The notes below the pieces were generated by a model. That model worked only from the letters and a program-made list of their open reading frames with translations. It was not told the origin of the DNA and made no database searches. Shown in pieces: positions 26,681 to 35,978 of a DNA stretch of 64,000 nt (position 1 is the first letter of the stretch; every line of letters starts with the position of its first letter). A program made the position numbers and the translations under genes. The stretch comes from an uncultured Flavobacteriales bacterium. GTDB taxonomy: Bacteria > Bacteroidota > Bacteroidia > Flavobacteriales_G > Salibacteraceae. The DNA lies in contig CAJQLE010000002.1 of the NCBI GenBank assembly GCA_905479105.1, positions 248,001 through 312,000 on the forward strand. Direction: 5' to 3'.

Positions 26681-29188
26681 ATGGATTGGAAAAAAGCACT
26701 TCCGCACCTTGTCTCAATAATAATAATGGCCGCTGTGGCCATTTTGTACTGTTCACCTGTATTACAAGGCAAAATTCTAGCACAGGACGATACGATTAAA
26801 AGTATTTCGCAGTCGAAGGAAAGCAAAGACTTCAGAGAAGAAACTGGAGAAGAAGCCCTTTGGACCACACGCGTTTTTAGCGGCATGACCATTTTTCATA
26901 TAGGATTGGTTGTTTCGACAAACGTAACAACCTATATAAAAAATGCTCTCTTATTGGGGATGCCGAGAACTAGCAACATCATATTTGCTACTTTTCTTGG
27001 GTTCTATCTATTACTGATTATAATGGGTGTAAACCCATGGTTGGCGCTGGTACTATCGCTGGCTTATGGGCTGTCAAGTAACCTAATCGTCTCAATTTTG
27101 GCAGGACACAATACCAAAGTATTATCTATTGGGTTTCTTGCGCCTGCCGTTGGAGGATTGATTTTAGGCTTGAATGGTAAACGCTATCTCGGAGCATTTG
27201 TCACTGTGCTGTCATTGAGTATGTTGGTGATCAGTAATCACTATCAAATCATGTATTACTACTTATTGATTTCATTATCAATTGGTGCGGTTTACCTCTT
27301 CTACGCTATAAAAGAGAATACGGTACCTGATCTCATGAAGAATGTGGGGCTCCTCGTTGCAGCTGGACTAATTGCATTGTTGCCCAACATTGGTAAAGTT
27401 TACAACACCTATGAGCACAGCTCTGAAACCATTCGTGGAAAGAAATCAGAGCTTACCGCTTCCAATCAAGGTGGTGAAGGAGCTACCGGAACTGGTTTAG
27501 ATAAGGACTATGCCATGCGTTGGTCATACGGCCCGTTAGAAACATTTACGCTGGTAGTGCCATCATTTATGGGAGGAGCTACCGGTGAAGCGCTTCCAGT
27601 AAAAGGAAATGTAGAAGAAAGTCTTAAGGGCTACAATCTCAACCGACAACAGAAAGAGTCAATTCTAGCACGCGCCCCATTATATGTGGGGGATCAACCT
27701 TTTCTTTTAGGAACCGTGTATTTCGGAGCTGGATTTATCTTCCTGTTCATCCTATCTCTATTCATTTTCAAAGGCCGAACAAGAGCATGGGTGATCACTA
27801 TTATTATTCTTTCATTGATTATGTCTTGGGGACGACACATCGATGTAATCACTGGATTTCTGTTTGATTACTTCCCGATGTATAATAAGTTCAGAACACC
27901 CTCAATGGCCCTAGCCATAGCTGGATTAGCCATCCCATTGTTCGGTGCACTTGGATTACAGAAAATCCTGAATAAAGAGATAGATTCATCAGACTTCAAA
28001 AAGGCCTTTAAAATGGCTTTATACATTGCTGGAGGCATGATGGTGCTATTACTTCTGTATGGATTAATGAATGATTGGATTGGCCCGAAAGATGCTCAAT
28101 ACCAAACTAAAAACTCACCATGGGGCATTGACGCAGTATATGAAGCTTTATTGGCAGATCGAAAAGGAAGATATCTTTCTGATTGGATGATAAGTGCCGT
28201 AATCATGGCGATTACTGCCGGACTTATATGGTTTTATCAAAAAGGAAAAATGAGTCTTACAATCGTCATTGTAGTTCTTGGCGTTGTATTTACTGGCGAT
28301 ATGTGGCGTGTAAGTAAACGCTATTTAGACAATGATGATTTTATCGCTAAGCGCGAATGGGATGCAAAGTTTGCTCCTTCACCTGCAGACCTCGCAATTT
28401 TACAAGACAAAGATCCTCACTATCGAGTATTGAATGCAACATTGAACCCATGGACTGACGGGCAAACTTGCTATTACCATGAAAATGTTGGAGGTCATCA
28501 TGCGGCCAAGTTAAGAAGGTATCAAGACCTGATAGAAAACGAACTTTCTACTCAACTTCAAAAATTGAATCAAGGTTTGATGCAGGCTGATCAGCGCATA
28601 TTACTGAACCCGGATGTTGCTTTGCAAATGCCTGTTTATAACATGCTCAACACGAAATATTACATCATTCAGGATAACAATCCTGGAGGTGCGGTTCTGA
28701 ATAGAACAGCATGCGGCAATGCATGGTTTGTTGAAGAGGTTAAGCAAGTGAATTCGGCAGATGCAGAAATGTCTTCACTGGCCAATTTTGATCCTTTGAA
28801 AACAGCGATCATCCACTCAGACTTTAGCGAGGAAATTTATGGCTATAATTTTGGGAAGGCTTCTAATGCGAGTATCAAATTGGACGAAATAACACCGAAA
28901 TACTTAAAGTATTCATCCAGCAACACTCAAGATGGATTGGCTGTCTTCTCTGAAGTATACTATCCCGATGGATGGATGGCATTTGTAGATGGTCAGCCGG
29001 CTGAAATATATCGAGCTAACTACATTCTAAGAACGGTAAAAGTGCCCGCAGGAGATCATACCATTGAAATGAAGTTTAACCCTTCTTCCTACCAAATAGG
29101 TAAGAACCTATCGCTTGCAGGATCTGTGATATTCGCACTATTCGCAGCCGGAATGCTATTTCTTTACGTCAAAAAACGAGAAGAATAG
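26681..29188 (+). CDS. YfhO-type polytopic membrane protein
   Basis: A large inner-membrane protein, 835 residues, with about 12 transmembrane segments and an extracytoplasmic C-terminal domain before a last helix (IGKNLSLAGSVIFALFAAGM). The N-terminal GKILAQDDT, SILAGHNTK and the late FSEVYYPDGWMAFVDGQPAEIYRANYI are characteristic of the YfhO family. YfhO in Gram-positives acts in glycosylation of surface polymers as a GT-C-like enzyme; a similar role here is inferred from the adjacent glycosyltransferase 3 bases downstream. The lipid-linked donor and acceptor are unknown. Confidence 0.88.
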   Translation: MDWKKALPHLVSIIIMAAVAILYCSPVLQGKILAQDDTIKSISQSKESKDFREETGEEALWTTRVFSGMTIFHIGLVVSTNVTTYIKNALLLGMPRTSNIIFATFLGFYLLLIIMGVNPWLALVLSLAYGLSSNLIVSILAGHNTKVLSIGFLAPAVGGLILGLNGKRYLGAFVTVLSLSMLVISNHYQIMYYYLLISLSIGAVYLFYAIKENTVPDLMKNVGLLVAAGLIALLPNIGKVYNTYEHSSETIRGKKSELTASNQGGEGATGTGLDKDYAMRWSYGPLETFTLVVPSFMGGATGEALPVKGNVEESLKGYNLNRQQKESILARAPLYVGDQPFLLGTVYFGAGFIFLFILSLFIFKGRTRAWVITIIILSLIMSWGRHIDVITGFLFDYFPMYNKFRTPSMALAIAGLAIPLFGALGLQKILNKEIDSSDFKKAFKMALYIAGGMMVLLLLYGLMNDWIGPKDAQYQTKNSPWGIDAVYEALLADRKGRYLSDWMISAVIMAITAGLIWFYQKGKMSLTIVIVVLGVVFTGDMWRVSKRYLDNDDFIAKREWDAKFAPSPADLAILQDKDPHYRVLNATLNPWTDGQTCYYHENVGGHHAAKLRRYQDLIENELSTQLQKLNQGLMQADQRILLNPDVALQMPVYNMLNTKYYIIQDNNPGGAVLNRTACGNAWFVEEVKQVNSADAEMSSLANFDPLKTAIIHSDFSEEIYGYNFGKASNASIKLDEITPKYLKYSSSNTQDGLAVFSEVYYPDGWMAFVDGQPAEIYRANYILRTVKVPAGDHTIEMKFNPSSYQIGKNLSLAGSVIFALFAAGMLFLYVKKREE

Positions 29189-29191
29189 ACC

Positions 29192-30487
29192 TTGAAAAAA
29201 GCGCTGATATTGACCTATTACTGGCCTCCTGGATCTGGTCCAGGGGTTCAGCGATGGTTAAAATTCAGTAAGTATCTTCCTCACTTCAATGTTCAGTCTA
29301 CCGTTATAACGGTGAAAAATGGTAGCTATCCGAGTGTTGATCAAACTCTGTTAAAAGATATTCCAATTGGTTTAGCGGTTCATCGCACAAAAACTATCGA
29401 ACCATTTGCCTTGTACAATGCTTTGCGCGGCAAAAAAGGCCGTTCTGTGGAAGTTGGTATGGGAAATTTGAAAGACAATCCTTCAACCTTATCAAAGCTG
29501 GCCAACTATGTGCGAGCCAATTTCTTTATCCCTGATGCTCGTAAAGGATGGAATTCCTTCGCCTACAAAAAAGCCCAAGAAATAATAAATGCGGAAAAGC
29601 CTGATTGTATCATAACTACTGGCCCGCCTCACAGCACTCATTTAATTGGAGAGCGTTTAAAAAGAGAAACCGGAATTCCTTGGATTGCAGATATGCGCGA
29701 CCCATGGACAACCATTTATTATAATGCGTTTCTCAATAGAACAGAAAAATCCAAAAAAAGAGATAAAGCTCTCGAAGACCTTGTGCTTTCTAGCGCTTCG
29801 GCAATAGTTGTTGCTTCTCCAGCAATGAAAGATAAGTTAAGTAACCGCTCAGAAAAAATCACTTTCATTCCAAATGGATATGATGAAGAAGACTTCGATG
29901 CCTTGAATATTATTCCTCGGGAAAAATTCATTCTAGCTTACACTGGCAACTTAAAGTCCAATCAAAATTGCAAAGCTTTATGGCAAGCAATTAAGGAATT
30001 AGCAGAGGACGAACAGTTTAAGAACAACTTCAGTCTTGAAGTAACTGGAAATGTGGATCAAGGAATTCTAGCCTCATGGAAAGAATTAGGAATGGAGAAG
30101 GTGATTAAGGTTCAACCCTTCGTTCCGCATAAGGAATCGATCAATATTATGCACTCATCACACATGTTGCTTCTTCCAGTGCCGCAAAGTGAAAACAACA
30201 AGGGTATTATTACCGGTAAAATTTTTGAATACCTTGCCTCAAGAAGACCAATACTTAGCATCGGGCCTAAAGATGGCAATGCAGCTGAAATTCTATCGTT
30301 TTGTGGGAAAGAAGGTATGTTAGATTATTCAGATAAGAAGGGAATAAAACAGATGATTAGCGATGCCTTTGTGAGCTATCTGTCAAATAAAGAACTGGCG
30401 AACACTGGAAACGAAAATTATAAAAACTACAGCCGCTTAGGATGCACTGAGCAGTTAAATGATGTCATTAATCAGATCAATAAGTGA
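29192..30487 (+). CDS. Family 4 glycosyltransferase
   Basis: GT-B fold enzyme of 431 residues, starting at TTG 3 bases after yfhO. The N-terminal LTYYWPPGSGPGVQRWLKF is the acceptor-domain glycine loop; IADMRDPW is near residue 170. The C-terminal half has FIPNGYDEEDF, a Rossmann start ILAYTGNLKSNQN and a family-typical ENNKGIITGKIFEYLASRRP that contacts the donor nucleotide. It retains the usual acidic residue in KIFEYLA. It is the second gene of a rightward surface-carbohydrate operon and overlaps the formyltransferase as GTGA. Donor sugar unknown. Confidence 0.9.
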   Translation: MKKALILTYYWPPGSGPGVQRWLKFSKYLPHFNVQSTVITVKNGSYPSVDQTLLKDIPIGLAVHRTKTIEPFALYNALRGKKGRSVEVGMGNLKDNPSTLSKLANYVRANFFIPDARKGWNSFAYKKAQEIINAEKPDCIITTGPPHSTHLIGERLKRETGIPWIADMRDPWTTIYYNAFLNRTEKSKKRDKALEDLVLSSASAIVVASPAMKDKLSNRSEKITFIPNGYDEEDFDALNIIPREKFILAYTGNLKSNQNCKALWQAIKELAEDEQFKNNFSLEVTGNVDQGILASWKELGMEKVIKVQPFVPHKESINIMHSSHMLLLPVPQSENNKGIITGKIFEYLASRRPILSIGPKDGNAAEILSFCGKEGMLDYSDKKGIKQMISDAFVSYLSNKELANTGNENYKNYSRLGCTEQLNDVINQINK

Positions 30488-31761
30488 GAGCATTCATCAT
30501 AGGAAGTAAGGAACTCAGCTGTGTCATTTTAGAGACAATGCTCGATTACGGCTATGAAGTGCTTGGTGTTTTTTCTCGTGATAGAGAGCCTGGCATGAAT
30601 ACCTGGCATGACCTAGGGCATAGATCGCTGGAAATTTTGGCAAGAGAAAAAGGGATTCCTGTTTATGACAGCATGAAGGTCAACTCTCATGCTTCCTTGG
30701 AATTACTTTCTTCTCTGAATCTTGATCTCATCGTATCATGTTTTTGGAGTGAACTTTTCAAGGAGGCGATATTGAACATTCCGAAACTTGGTGTTTTCAA
30801 TATTCACACCGCTTTATTGCCAGCGAATCGAGGCTCAAGACCAGGACCATGGGCGATCATCAATGGCGATGAAAAAGCAGGTGTCACTTTCCATAAAATG
30901 ACTCAAGGTGTGGACGATGGACCGATAGTAGATCAGATTGCATTCGACATTTCCAACAATGAAACTGCAGCATCATTATATCAAAAAGTCAACGATTCAG
31001 CGGTTGAATTGGTTAAATCAACACTTCGAAAATTCTTAGACAACTCTTATACTCTTACCCCTCAAAACTCAAGTAAGGCCACATATCAATTGCGAGGAGA
31101 ACCATTTGGTGGTCAAGTAAATGCTTTTTGGAGTGAAATCAAAACAGATCGTTTTAAAAGAGCGATGACGTTTCCTCCATTCAAAGCATATCGATTGAGT
31201 CCTCACCATTCAGACAAGGCTGAGTTAGTATTGACATTTATCAATGAAGAAACGTATCAAACGATAGACATTTTAGATCTCAGTCTTTTTAAGGATTCCC
31301 TGAGTGGTGGAAACGCTTGGCAGCGCAAATTCCTAAAATCTTTAATGACAAAAGATCAAAGACCCATGGCTTATATCAAAGCAATATCTAATTTCAAAGA
31401 GTATCAGCCATTGTTAGAGTCCTTAAAAATGAGAGGCTATAAGTCCACAATTGGGAAATCAATAAACTCAATCGAATCCGATGATTTGGAGTTTAGCCAA
31501 CCCCATAGAGAGACCAATGGGATGCTTATTCTACCCGTTCTAAAACTCGATGAACACTGGACTAGGACCTTTTCAAATGCGAATAACATATCCATCGAAA
31601 AGAATTGTCCCATTTATTTAATTATAGATGAAAAGGACTTAGAGACCAGCACATCAAAGGAATCACTCTCACAAGAGATATTAAATTTAGGAGGCCGATT
31701 GGCTTCGATTGATGAAGTTTGCACAGAATTTGACATGAAATATGAAAACATCAGCACTTGA
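30484..31761 (+). CDS. Formyltransferase with long unassigned C-terminal region
   Basis: The N-terminal half (about 1-190) is a folate-dependent formyltransferase domain: FNIHTALLPANRG (catalytic Asn106 and His108) and GVDDGPIVDQ (catalytic Asp near 144) correspond to N-x-H and D of methionyl-tRNA and sugar formyltransferases. The C-terminal 230 residues are not a domain I recognise. Sugar N-formyltransferases add formyl groups to amino sugars; the neighbours (glycosyltransferase upstream, PIG-L deacetylase overlapping by 20 bases downstream) favour this over tRNA formylation. The start is GTG, overlapping the previous stop. The exact amino sugar is unknown. Confidence 0.82.
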   Translation: MRAFIIGSKELSCVILETMLDYGYEVLGVFSRDREPGMNTWHDLGHRSLEILAREKGIPVYDSMKVNSHASLELLSSLNLDLIVSCFWSELFKEAILNIPKLGVFNIHTALLPANRGSRPGPWAIINGDEKAGVTFHKMTQGVDDGPIVDQIAFDISNNETAASLYQKVNDSAVELVKSTLRKFLDNSYTLTPQNSSKATYQLRGEPFGGQVNAFWSEIKTDRFKRAMTFPPFKAYRLSPHHSDKAELVLTFINEETYQTIDILDLSLFKDSLSGGNAWQRKFLKSLMTKDQRPMAYIKAISNFKEYQPLLESLKMRGYKSTIGKSINSIESDDLEFSQPHRETNGMLILPVLKLDEHWTRTFSNANNISIEKNCPIYLIIDEKDLETSTSKESLSQEILNLGGRLASIDEVCTEFDMKYENIST

Positions 31762-32392
31762 ATCATTTGACACAGTATTAGTTCTTGCTCCTCACACGGA
31801 TGACGGTGAGTTGGGTTGTGGAGGAACCATACACAAGCTTATTTCTCTTGGCAAACGCGTGATTTACGTTGCATTCTCAACATGCGAAGAATCTGTTCCA
31901 GAAGGATTTCCAAAAGATGTCTTATCAAAGGAAGTGCGAGAAGCAACCAAAACACTCGGAATTCCTGAAAGCGACTTGGTTATTTTGAACTACCAAGTGC
32001 GCTATTTCACACGTGATAGACAGGCTATTCTGGAAGATATGGTGAGGTTAAATAAAGAACATAAGCCTGATCTAGTATTCTGTCCTTCAGGGTTTGATGT
32101 GCATCAAGACCATGGAACCATTCACCTAGAAGCCAAACGCGCCTTCAAAAACATCACCATTTTCGGATATGAGTTTATTTGGAATAATTACCAGTTTGCA
32201 ACGCAGTGCTTCGTTGAATTAGAGGAAGACGATATCCGTAAAAAAGTAGCTGCAATGGAGTGTTATGCTTCCCAATCAAAGCGACTTTACGCAAAGGATA
32301 AATTAATTAGAAGTGCTGCAAATTACCGGGGGCTTCAAGTGCAAGTTGAATTTGCTGAAGCGTTTGAAGCGATCCGATTGATTATTCGATGA
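31742..32392 (+). CDS. PIG-L family N-deacetylase
   Basis: A 216-residue zinc-dependent deacetylase of the PIG-L/LmbE family. The N-terminal motif LAPHTDDGELGCGG corresponds to the metal-binding P-H-x-D-D signature, and the second His ligand is in FDVHQDHGT. The family removes acetyl from N-acetylated sugars. It is sandwiched, with overlaps on both sides, between a formyltransferase and a sulfotransferase, so it may free an amine that is then formylated. That order of reactions is inference. Confidence 0.88.
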   Translation: MKTSALESFDTVLVLAPHTDDGELGCGGTIHKLISLGKRVIYVAFSTCEESVPEGFPKDVLSKEVREATKTLGIPESDLVILNYQVRYFTRDRQAILEDMVRLNKEHKPDLVFCPSGFDVHQDHGTIHLEAKRAFKNITIFGYEFIWNNYQFATQCFVELEEDDIRKKVAAMECYASQSKRLYAKDKLIRSAANYRGLQVQVEFAEAFEAIRLIIR

Positions 32393-33369
32393 GCCAATCA
32401 ACAGAAATAATATTCATCACAGGGTCGGGGAGATCTGGAACAAATATTTTAAAGAAAATATTCAGCCAGCATCCTGAGATGGCTTCACTGCCATTTGAAT
32501 ACCGGTTCACCATTGACCCAGATGGTGTTTTAGATTTTTACAACTCATATCCAGCGAGTTGGTCGCCTTATGGAGCAGATCATAAAATCAAGCGCTTAGA
32601 GACCTTCTTACTCTCACTGGCTGATCAATCAGATGAAAAAAGAAAGAAAGTTGAGGCTTCTAAAAGCACAGATAAGCTCCTACTCAGCGGTCCAGCTTAT
32701 GCAGGATGGGAATTGGACAAACATATACCTGGATACTCAATCTACGTCAAAGGGCTTATCCATGATTTAACCTCGTTCAAACACCCCGGGATCTGGCCTG
32801 GAACCAAAGAAGGTATCGAGAATAATGAGATGTATTTTTCAGCGCCTCAATCTAAAGAAGCTTTAAAACCTATAATAAGATCTTTTCTAAAAAAGTGTTT
32901 TGACGCCATTTGTCAAGATCAGAAAAAACCGATTTTACAAGAAGATAACACGCATAATCTGCTTTATGCAGGGGATCTTCTATCGATGTTTCCTGAGGGT
33001 AAAATGATTCATATCATTCGTGACCCAAGGGATGTCATCAGCTCTCTAAAGTCGCAGCGATGGGCACCGAACAACATCAATGATCTGGTTGCATGGTACA
33101 GTGCGGTGATGAGCCAATGGCAAACCCAAAAATCGCAACTGGATAGCACTCAATTCAAAGAAATCAGGTTTGAGAACTTGATTGACAAACCTGAAAAAAC
33201 TGTACATGAGATTTGTGGTTTCCTTGGAATCGAATACCATTCAAGGCTGCTGGAAATAGACTTATCCAAGCATAATATTGGCAGGTATAAAAATGATCTC
33301 ACCGCACCAGAGATTTCCGCAATTGAGACAGGCACTGCAGAATTACTCCAAGAGTATAATTACAATTAG
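32389..33369 (+). CDS. Sulfotransferase family protein
   Basis: PAPS-dependent sulfotransferase fold, 326 residues. The 5'-phosphosulfate loop is FITGSGRSGTNILKKIF at the N-terminus; the 3'-phosphate-binding region is IIRDPRDVISSLKSQRW near residue 208. A C-terminal ENLIDKPEKTVHEICGFLGI is typical of the Sulfotransfer_1/3 family. It starts with an ATGA overlap on the PIG-L gene, ending the rightward operon, and converges on the amidotransferase gene with a 3-base gap. The acceptor is probably a surface glycan or lipid; not determined. Confidence 0.88.
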   Translation: MSQSTEIIFITGSGRSGTNILKKIFSQHPEMASLPFEYRFTIDPDGVLDFYNSYPASWSPYGADHKIKRLETFLLSLADQSDEKRKKVEASKSTDKLLLSGPAYAGWELDKHIPGYSIYVKGLIHDLTSFKHPGIWPGTKEGIENNEMYFSAPQSKEALKPIIRSFLKKCFDAICQDQKKPILQEDNTHNLLYAGDLLSMFPEGKMIHIIRDPRDVISSLKSQRWAPNNINDLVAWYSAVMSQWQTQKSQLDSTQFKEIRFENLIDKPEKTVHEICGFLGIEYHSRLLEIDLSKHNIGRYKNDLTAPEISAIETGTAELLQEYNYN

Positions 33370-33372
33370 AAC

Positions 33373-34515
33373 TTATTTGAGGTTTCTTCTTTGTTTGAAG
33401 AATCGATAAACAGGGTTTCTAGGATCAAGTACTTTCTTTCTAATCTTGGATTTCATCTCGGTTTCATAATCGAAATGAGAACGGATTGGCATTGCCATAA
33501 TTTGATCAAACTCCTCACTGGTCAAATCAAACTTCTTAACCACATAATCATAATCCAATTTCAACTGTTCTTCGTCATACGGAGATTCTTTGAGCAGAGA
33601 TAAGGCTTCATCACGAGAAAGAATTTCATTGCAAATCTCAGTCGATAGGTGTGCTCTTCTTTTATCAATTCCAAACTTTTTAGGAAGGATATAACCTTGA
33701 TAAAATCTCGTAAAAACAGACTCATGATGCTTCCCACCATAAGACTTCCATTTTAATTCAGCCTTAATAATCTCCTCTACTTCCTCCTGATTGAAATCTA
33801 TATAATTCAGCGGGGCAAACGTTTTGAGACCGTTTTTTTCTAATGCACTGATGCGCTTACTATCGATTATTGGATAAGTATTCAAGGTTCCTTTACCATG
33901 CTTTTTGTTAATGTCCAAAAGATTCTTTCTGTCAATCTTTAAGAATGTCCAAGCCTTTGGTATAATGCTCTCTGTATTTCTATTATATCCTCTCAATAAG
34001 TATTCTATTCCATTCTCCTCAGCTGTTTTGTACAGTGCAGCTCTAATAGCATGATCAGTGGGCACCTCAATATCAATAACAGATGATCTTAAATAAGCCA
34101 ATTGTAACTCCTTGAATTCATTCCAATCAATTACATGAGTATGAAGATCAATATCAAGGCTGATAATAGTGTTGTTGATGTTCTTCACCGCTAGTTTAGA
34201 ATTCCAGCCATTGTCTAGATGAACAGCCAATGGACGAAGTCCATATTCCTTAACCGCTAAATAAGCCAAATAGGAACTGTCTACACCACCACTTAAACCA
34301 ATGAGACAATCATATTCTTTTCCTTTTCCCTTTTGCTTGATTTCTTCAACTATTGCCTTGAGTTCACTTTTCAAACCTTTCTTAGCAGATTGTTGATTTC
34401 CGCGCATTGACAAATAATCCTCACAGTGATTGCAATATCCTTCCGAACTAAAAGTAATTTGAGGATCACTCGTATCCATCACACAACGCTTACATATTTG
34501 ATATTTTTTAGCCAT
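33373..34515 (-). CDS. N-acetyl sugar amidotransferase (WbpG/PseA type)
   Basis: ATP-dependent amidotransferase that converts an N-acetyl group on a sugar into an acetamidino group, as in WbpG (P. aeruginosa O-antigen) and PseA/LegH-like enzymes. Two CxxC pairs (Cys8/11 and Cys28/31) suggest a zinc knuckle, and the PP-loop LSGGVDSSYLAYLA near residue 75 is the ATP pyrophosphatase motif. Ammonia is expected from the HisF2/HisH2 pair encoded directly upstream; the gene start overlaps the hisF2 stop by 8 bases (ATGGCTAA). The trio therefore acts together. Confidence 0.92.
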   Translation of the reverse strand: MAKKYQICKRCVMDTSDPQITFSSEGYCNHCEDYLSMRGNQQSAKKGLKSELKAIVEEIKQKGKGKEYDCLIGLSGGVDSSYLAYLAVKEYGLRPLAVHLDNGWNSKLAVKNINNTIISLDIDLHTHVIDWNEFKELQLAYLRSSVIDIEVPTDHAIRAALYKTAEENGIEYLLRGYNRNTESIIPKAWTFLKIDRKNLLDINKKHGKGTLNTYPIIDSKRISALEKNGLKTFAPLNYIDFNQEEVEEIIKAELKWKSYGGKHHESVFTRFYQGYILPKKFGIDKRRAHLSTEICNEILSRDEALSLLKESPYDEEQLKLDYDYVVKKFDLTSEEFDQIMAMPIRSHFDYETEMKSKIRKKVLDPRNPVYRFFKQRRNLK

Positions 34516-35272
34516 TGAATACTTCGTTCAAATCTTCTAATTCGGGATAATTGATCATCACAGCACTTTTACGCCCAACAAAAACAAACATACTTCCTGC
34601 AGCCAGAGCTGAAGCTCCTGCTTTATGACCTTCAGCAAAATCATCAATTGAATTGGCACCACCGCAGGCTATGATCGGAACAGAAGAAATCTTCGACACG
34701 CGATCAATAAGTTCAGCATCGTAACCCATCCTTGTTCCATCCTTATGAATCGCATTGATCATTATCTCTCCTGCTCCAAACTCTTGAGCTCGCATGACTT
34801 GACCCTCTAATGAAACATCATGCTTTACGGAAGCACCTTTTGAATAAAGATTATAGCTTGAAGTCACCTCATTCCATTGAGCATCAATGGATAATGTTAT
34901 AGCTTGGCTACCAAATATGGCAGCGCCTTGTTCAACCAAGCTTGGGTTCGCATAAAAAGCAGAGTTTATAATCACTTTCTCTGCACCTGCATCAATCATT
35001 TTTCGAATGTCATCCACGTGGTTTATTCCACCCCCAACTGCAAAAGGCATAAAAGCTTCATCTGAAATCCCTTTCACGATTTCAGGATCAATGGTTTGCC
35101 CATTTTTTGATGCATCAATGTCTAAAAAGATCAATTCATCCGCCTCAGCATCATTGAAAATCTTGACCGCATTAATAGGATCGCCTAAATATCTCGGATC
35201 AGCAAAGTTCTTGGTCTTAACCAAACCACCATTATGGAGCAACAAGCATGGTATGACTCGTGGTCTAAACAT
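34508..35272 (-). CDS. HisF2/AglZ-type acetamidino modification protein
   Basis: A TIM barrel homologous to imidazole glycerol phosphate synthase cyclase subunit HisF, here part of the acetamidino-forming trio. The ORF track begins at TTG; ATG at 35272 (MFRPRVIPCLLL) fits the family and overlaps hisH2 by 8 bases. True HisF has a catalytic Asp in RIIPCLDV; here the motif is VIPCLLLHNG, so that Asp is replaced by Leu, while the second Asp (SIDAQ) remains. This supports ammonia-channel rather than histidine-biosynthetic function, as established for HisF2/WbuZ. Confidence 0.9.
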   Translation of the reverse strand: MFRPRVIPCLLLHNGGLVKTKNFADPRYLGDPINAVKIFNDAEADELIFLDIDASKNGQTIDPEIVKGISDEAFMPFAVGGGINHVDDIRKMIDAGAEKVIINSAFYANPSLVEQGAAIFGSQAITLSIDAQWNEVTSSYNLYSKGASVKHDVSLEGQVMRAQEFGAGEIMINAIHKDGTRMGYDAELIDRVSKISSVPIIACGGANSIDDFAEGHKAGASALAAGSMFVFVGRKSAVMINYPELEDLNEVFNG

Positions 35273-35876
35273 TAAAGGATGCAAAATTTTTCAAAAGTCT
35301 CAGTCCCTGACTATGACTTTTTTCTGGATGAAACTGAACTCCAATAATATTTTCTCTAACCATAGAACTGGTAAATCGAATGCCATACTCCGTCTCGGTT
35401 AAAACGTTATCGCTATTCGTAGATTCCACATAGTAGGAGTGAACAAAGTAAAATTGCTTGTCAGTAGAAATGCCATCAAACAAAGGATGCGTAATGTTCT
35501 GATCTAGCGTATTCCACCCTATATGAGGGACTTTTAAATGACCTAAATCAGGAAATTTTTTCGTCTCCGAATCTATAAAAGAAAGCCCTTTTGTTGATCC
35601 TTCTTCACTAAAATTCGAAAGCAACTGCATACCCAAACATATGCCCAAGAATGGTTTCTTTCGTTCAAAAGCAAGTCCCTTTATCAAAGGAATTAAACCT
35701 GACTTTTCAAGCTCCGCCATACCATTTTTGAAATGCCCTACTCCTGGTAATAAGATTCTGTCTGCATTAGAAATCGTTTCGTGATCGTTGGTTACAATAC
35801 ATGGCTCATCAATCCTCTTGAATGCCTTCTCGACAGACCTTAGGTTGCCCATATTGTAATTGATAATTGCGATCAT
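35265..35876 (-). CDS. HisH2-type glutamine amidotransferase
   Basis: Class I glutaminase of 203 residues supplying ammonia to the HisF2/amidotransferase pair. The catalytic Cys is in GICLGMQLL and the His-Glu pair in GVQFHPEKS, as in HisH. It starts at ATG 35876 with a typical MIAIINYNMGNLRSV N-terminus. It is the first gene of the hisH2-hisF2-amidotransferase unit. It could serve histidine synthesis in principle, but no other his gene is present and the partner HisF lacks the cyclase Asp. Confidence 0.9.
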   Translation of the reverse strand: MIAIINYNMGNLRSVEKAFKRIDEPCIVTNDHETISNADRILLPGVGHFKNGMAELEKSGLIPLIKGLAFERKKPFLGICLGMQLLSNFSEEGSTKGLSFIDSETKKFPDLGHLKVPHIGWNTLDQNITHPLFDGISTDKQFYFVHSYYVESTNSDNVLTETEYGIRFTSSMVRENIIGVQFHPEKSHSQGLRLLKNFASFNV

Positions 35877-35978
35877 TTGCTAAGAGTGCAGTTAAAGGTT
35901 CGAAAATGATAAAAGATCATTAGAGAAGCACATTTTATTTTTAAGAAAAAGCCATAATAGCGCTTGTGACCGTAAAAC

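Noticed and set aside
35007-35402. 131-residue plus-strand ORF
   Set aside because: Lies antisense across hisF2 and hisH2, both with clear family motifs; shadow frame.
34508-35876. HisF and HisH as histidine biosynthesis genes
   Set aside because: The HisF homolog lacks the catalytic Asp, no other his genes are nearby, and both genes overlap an N-acetyl sugar amidotransferase; the acetamidino role fits better.
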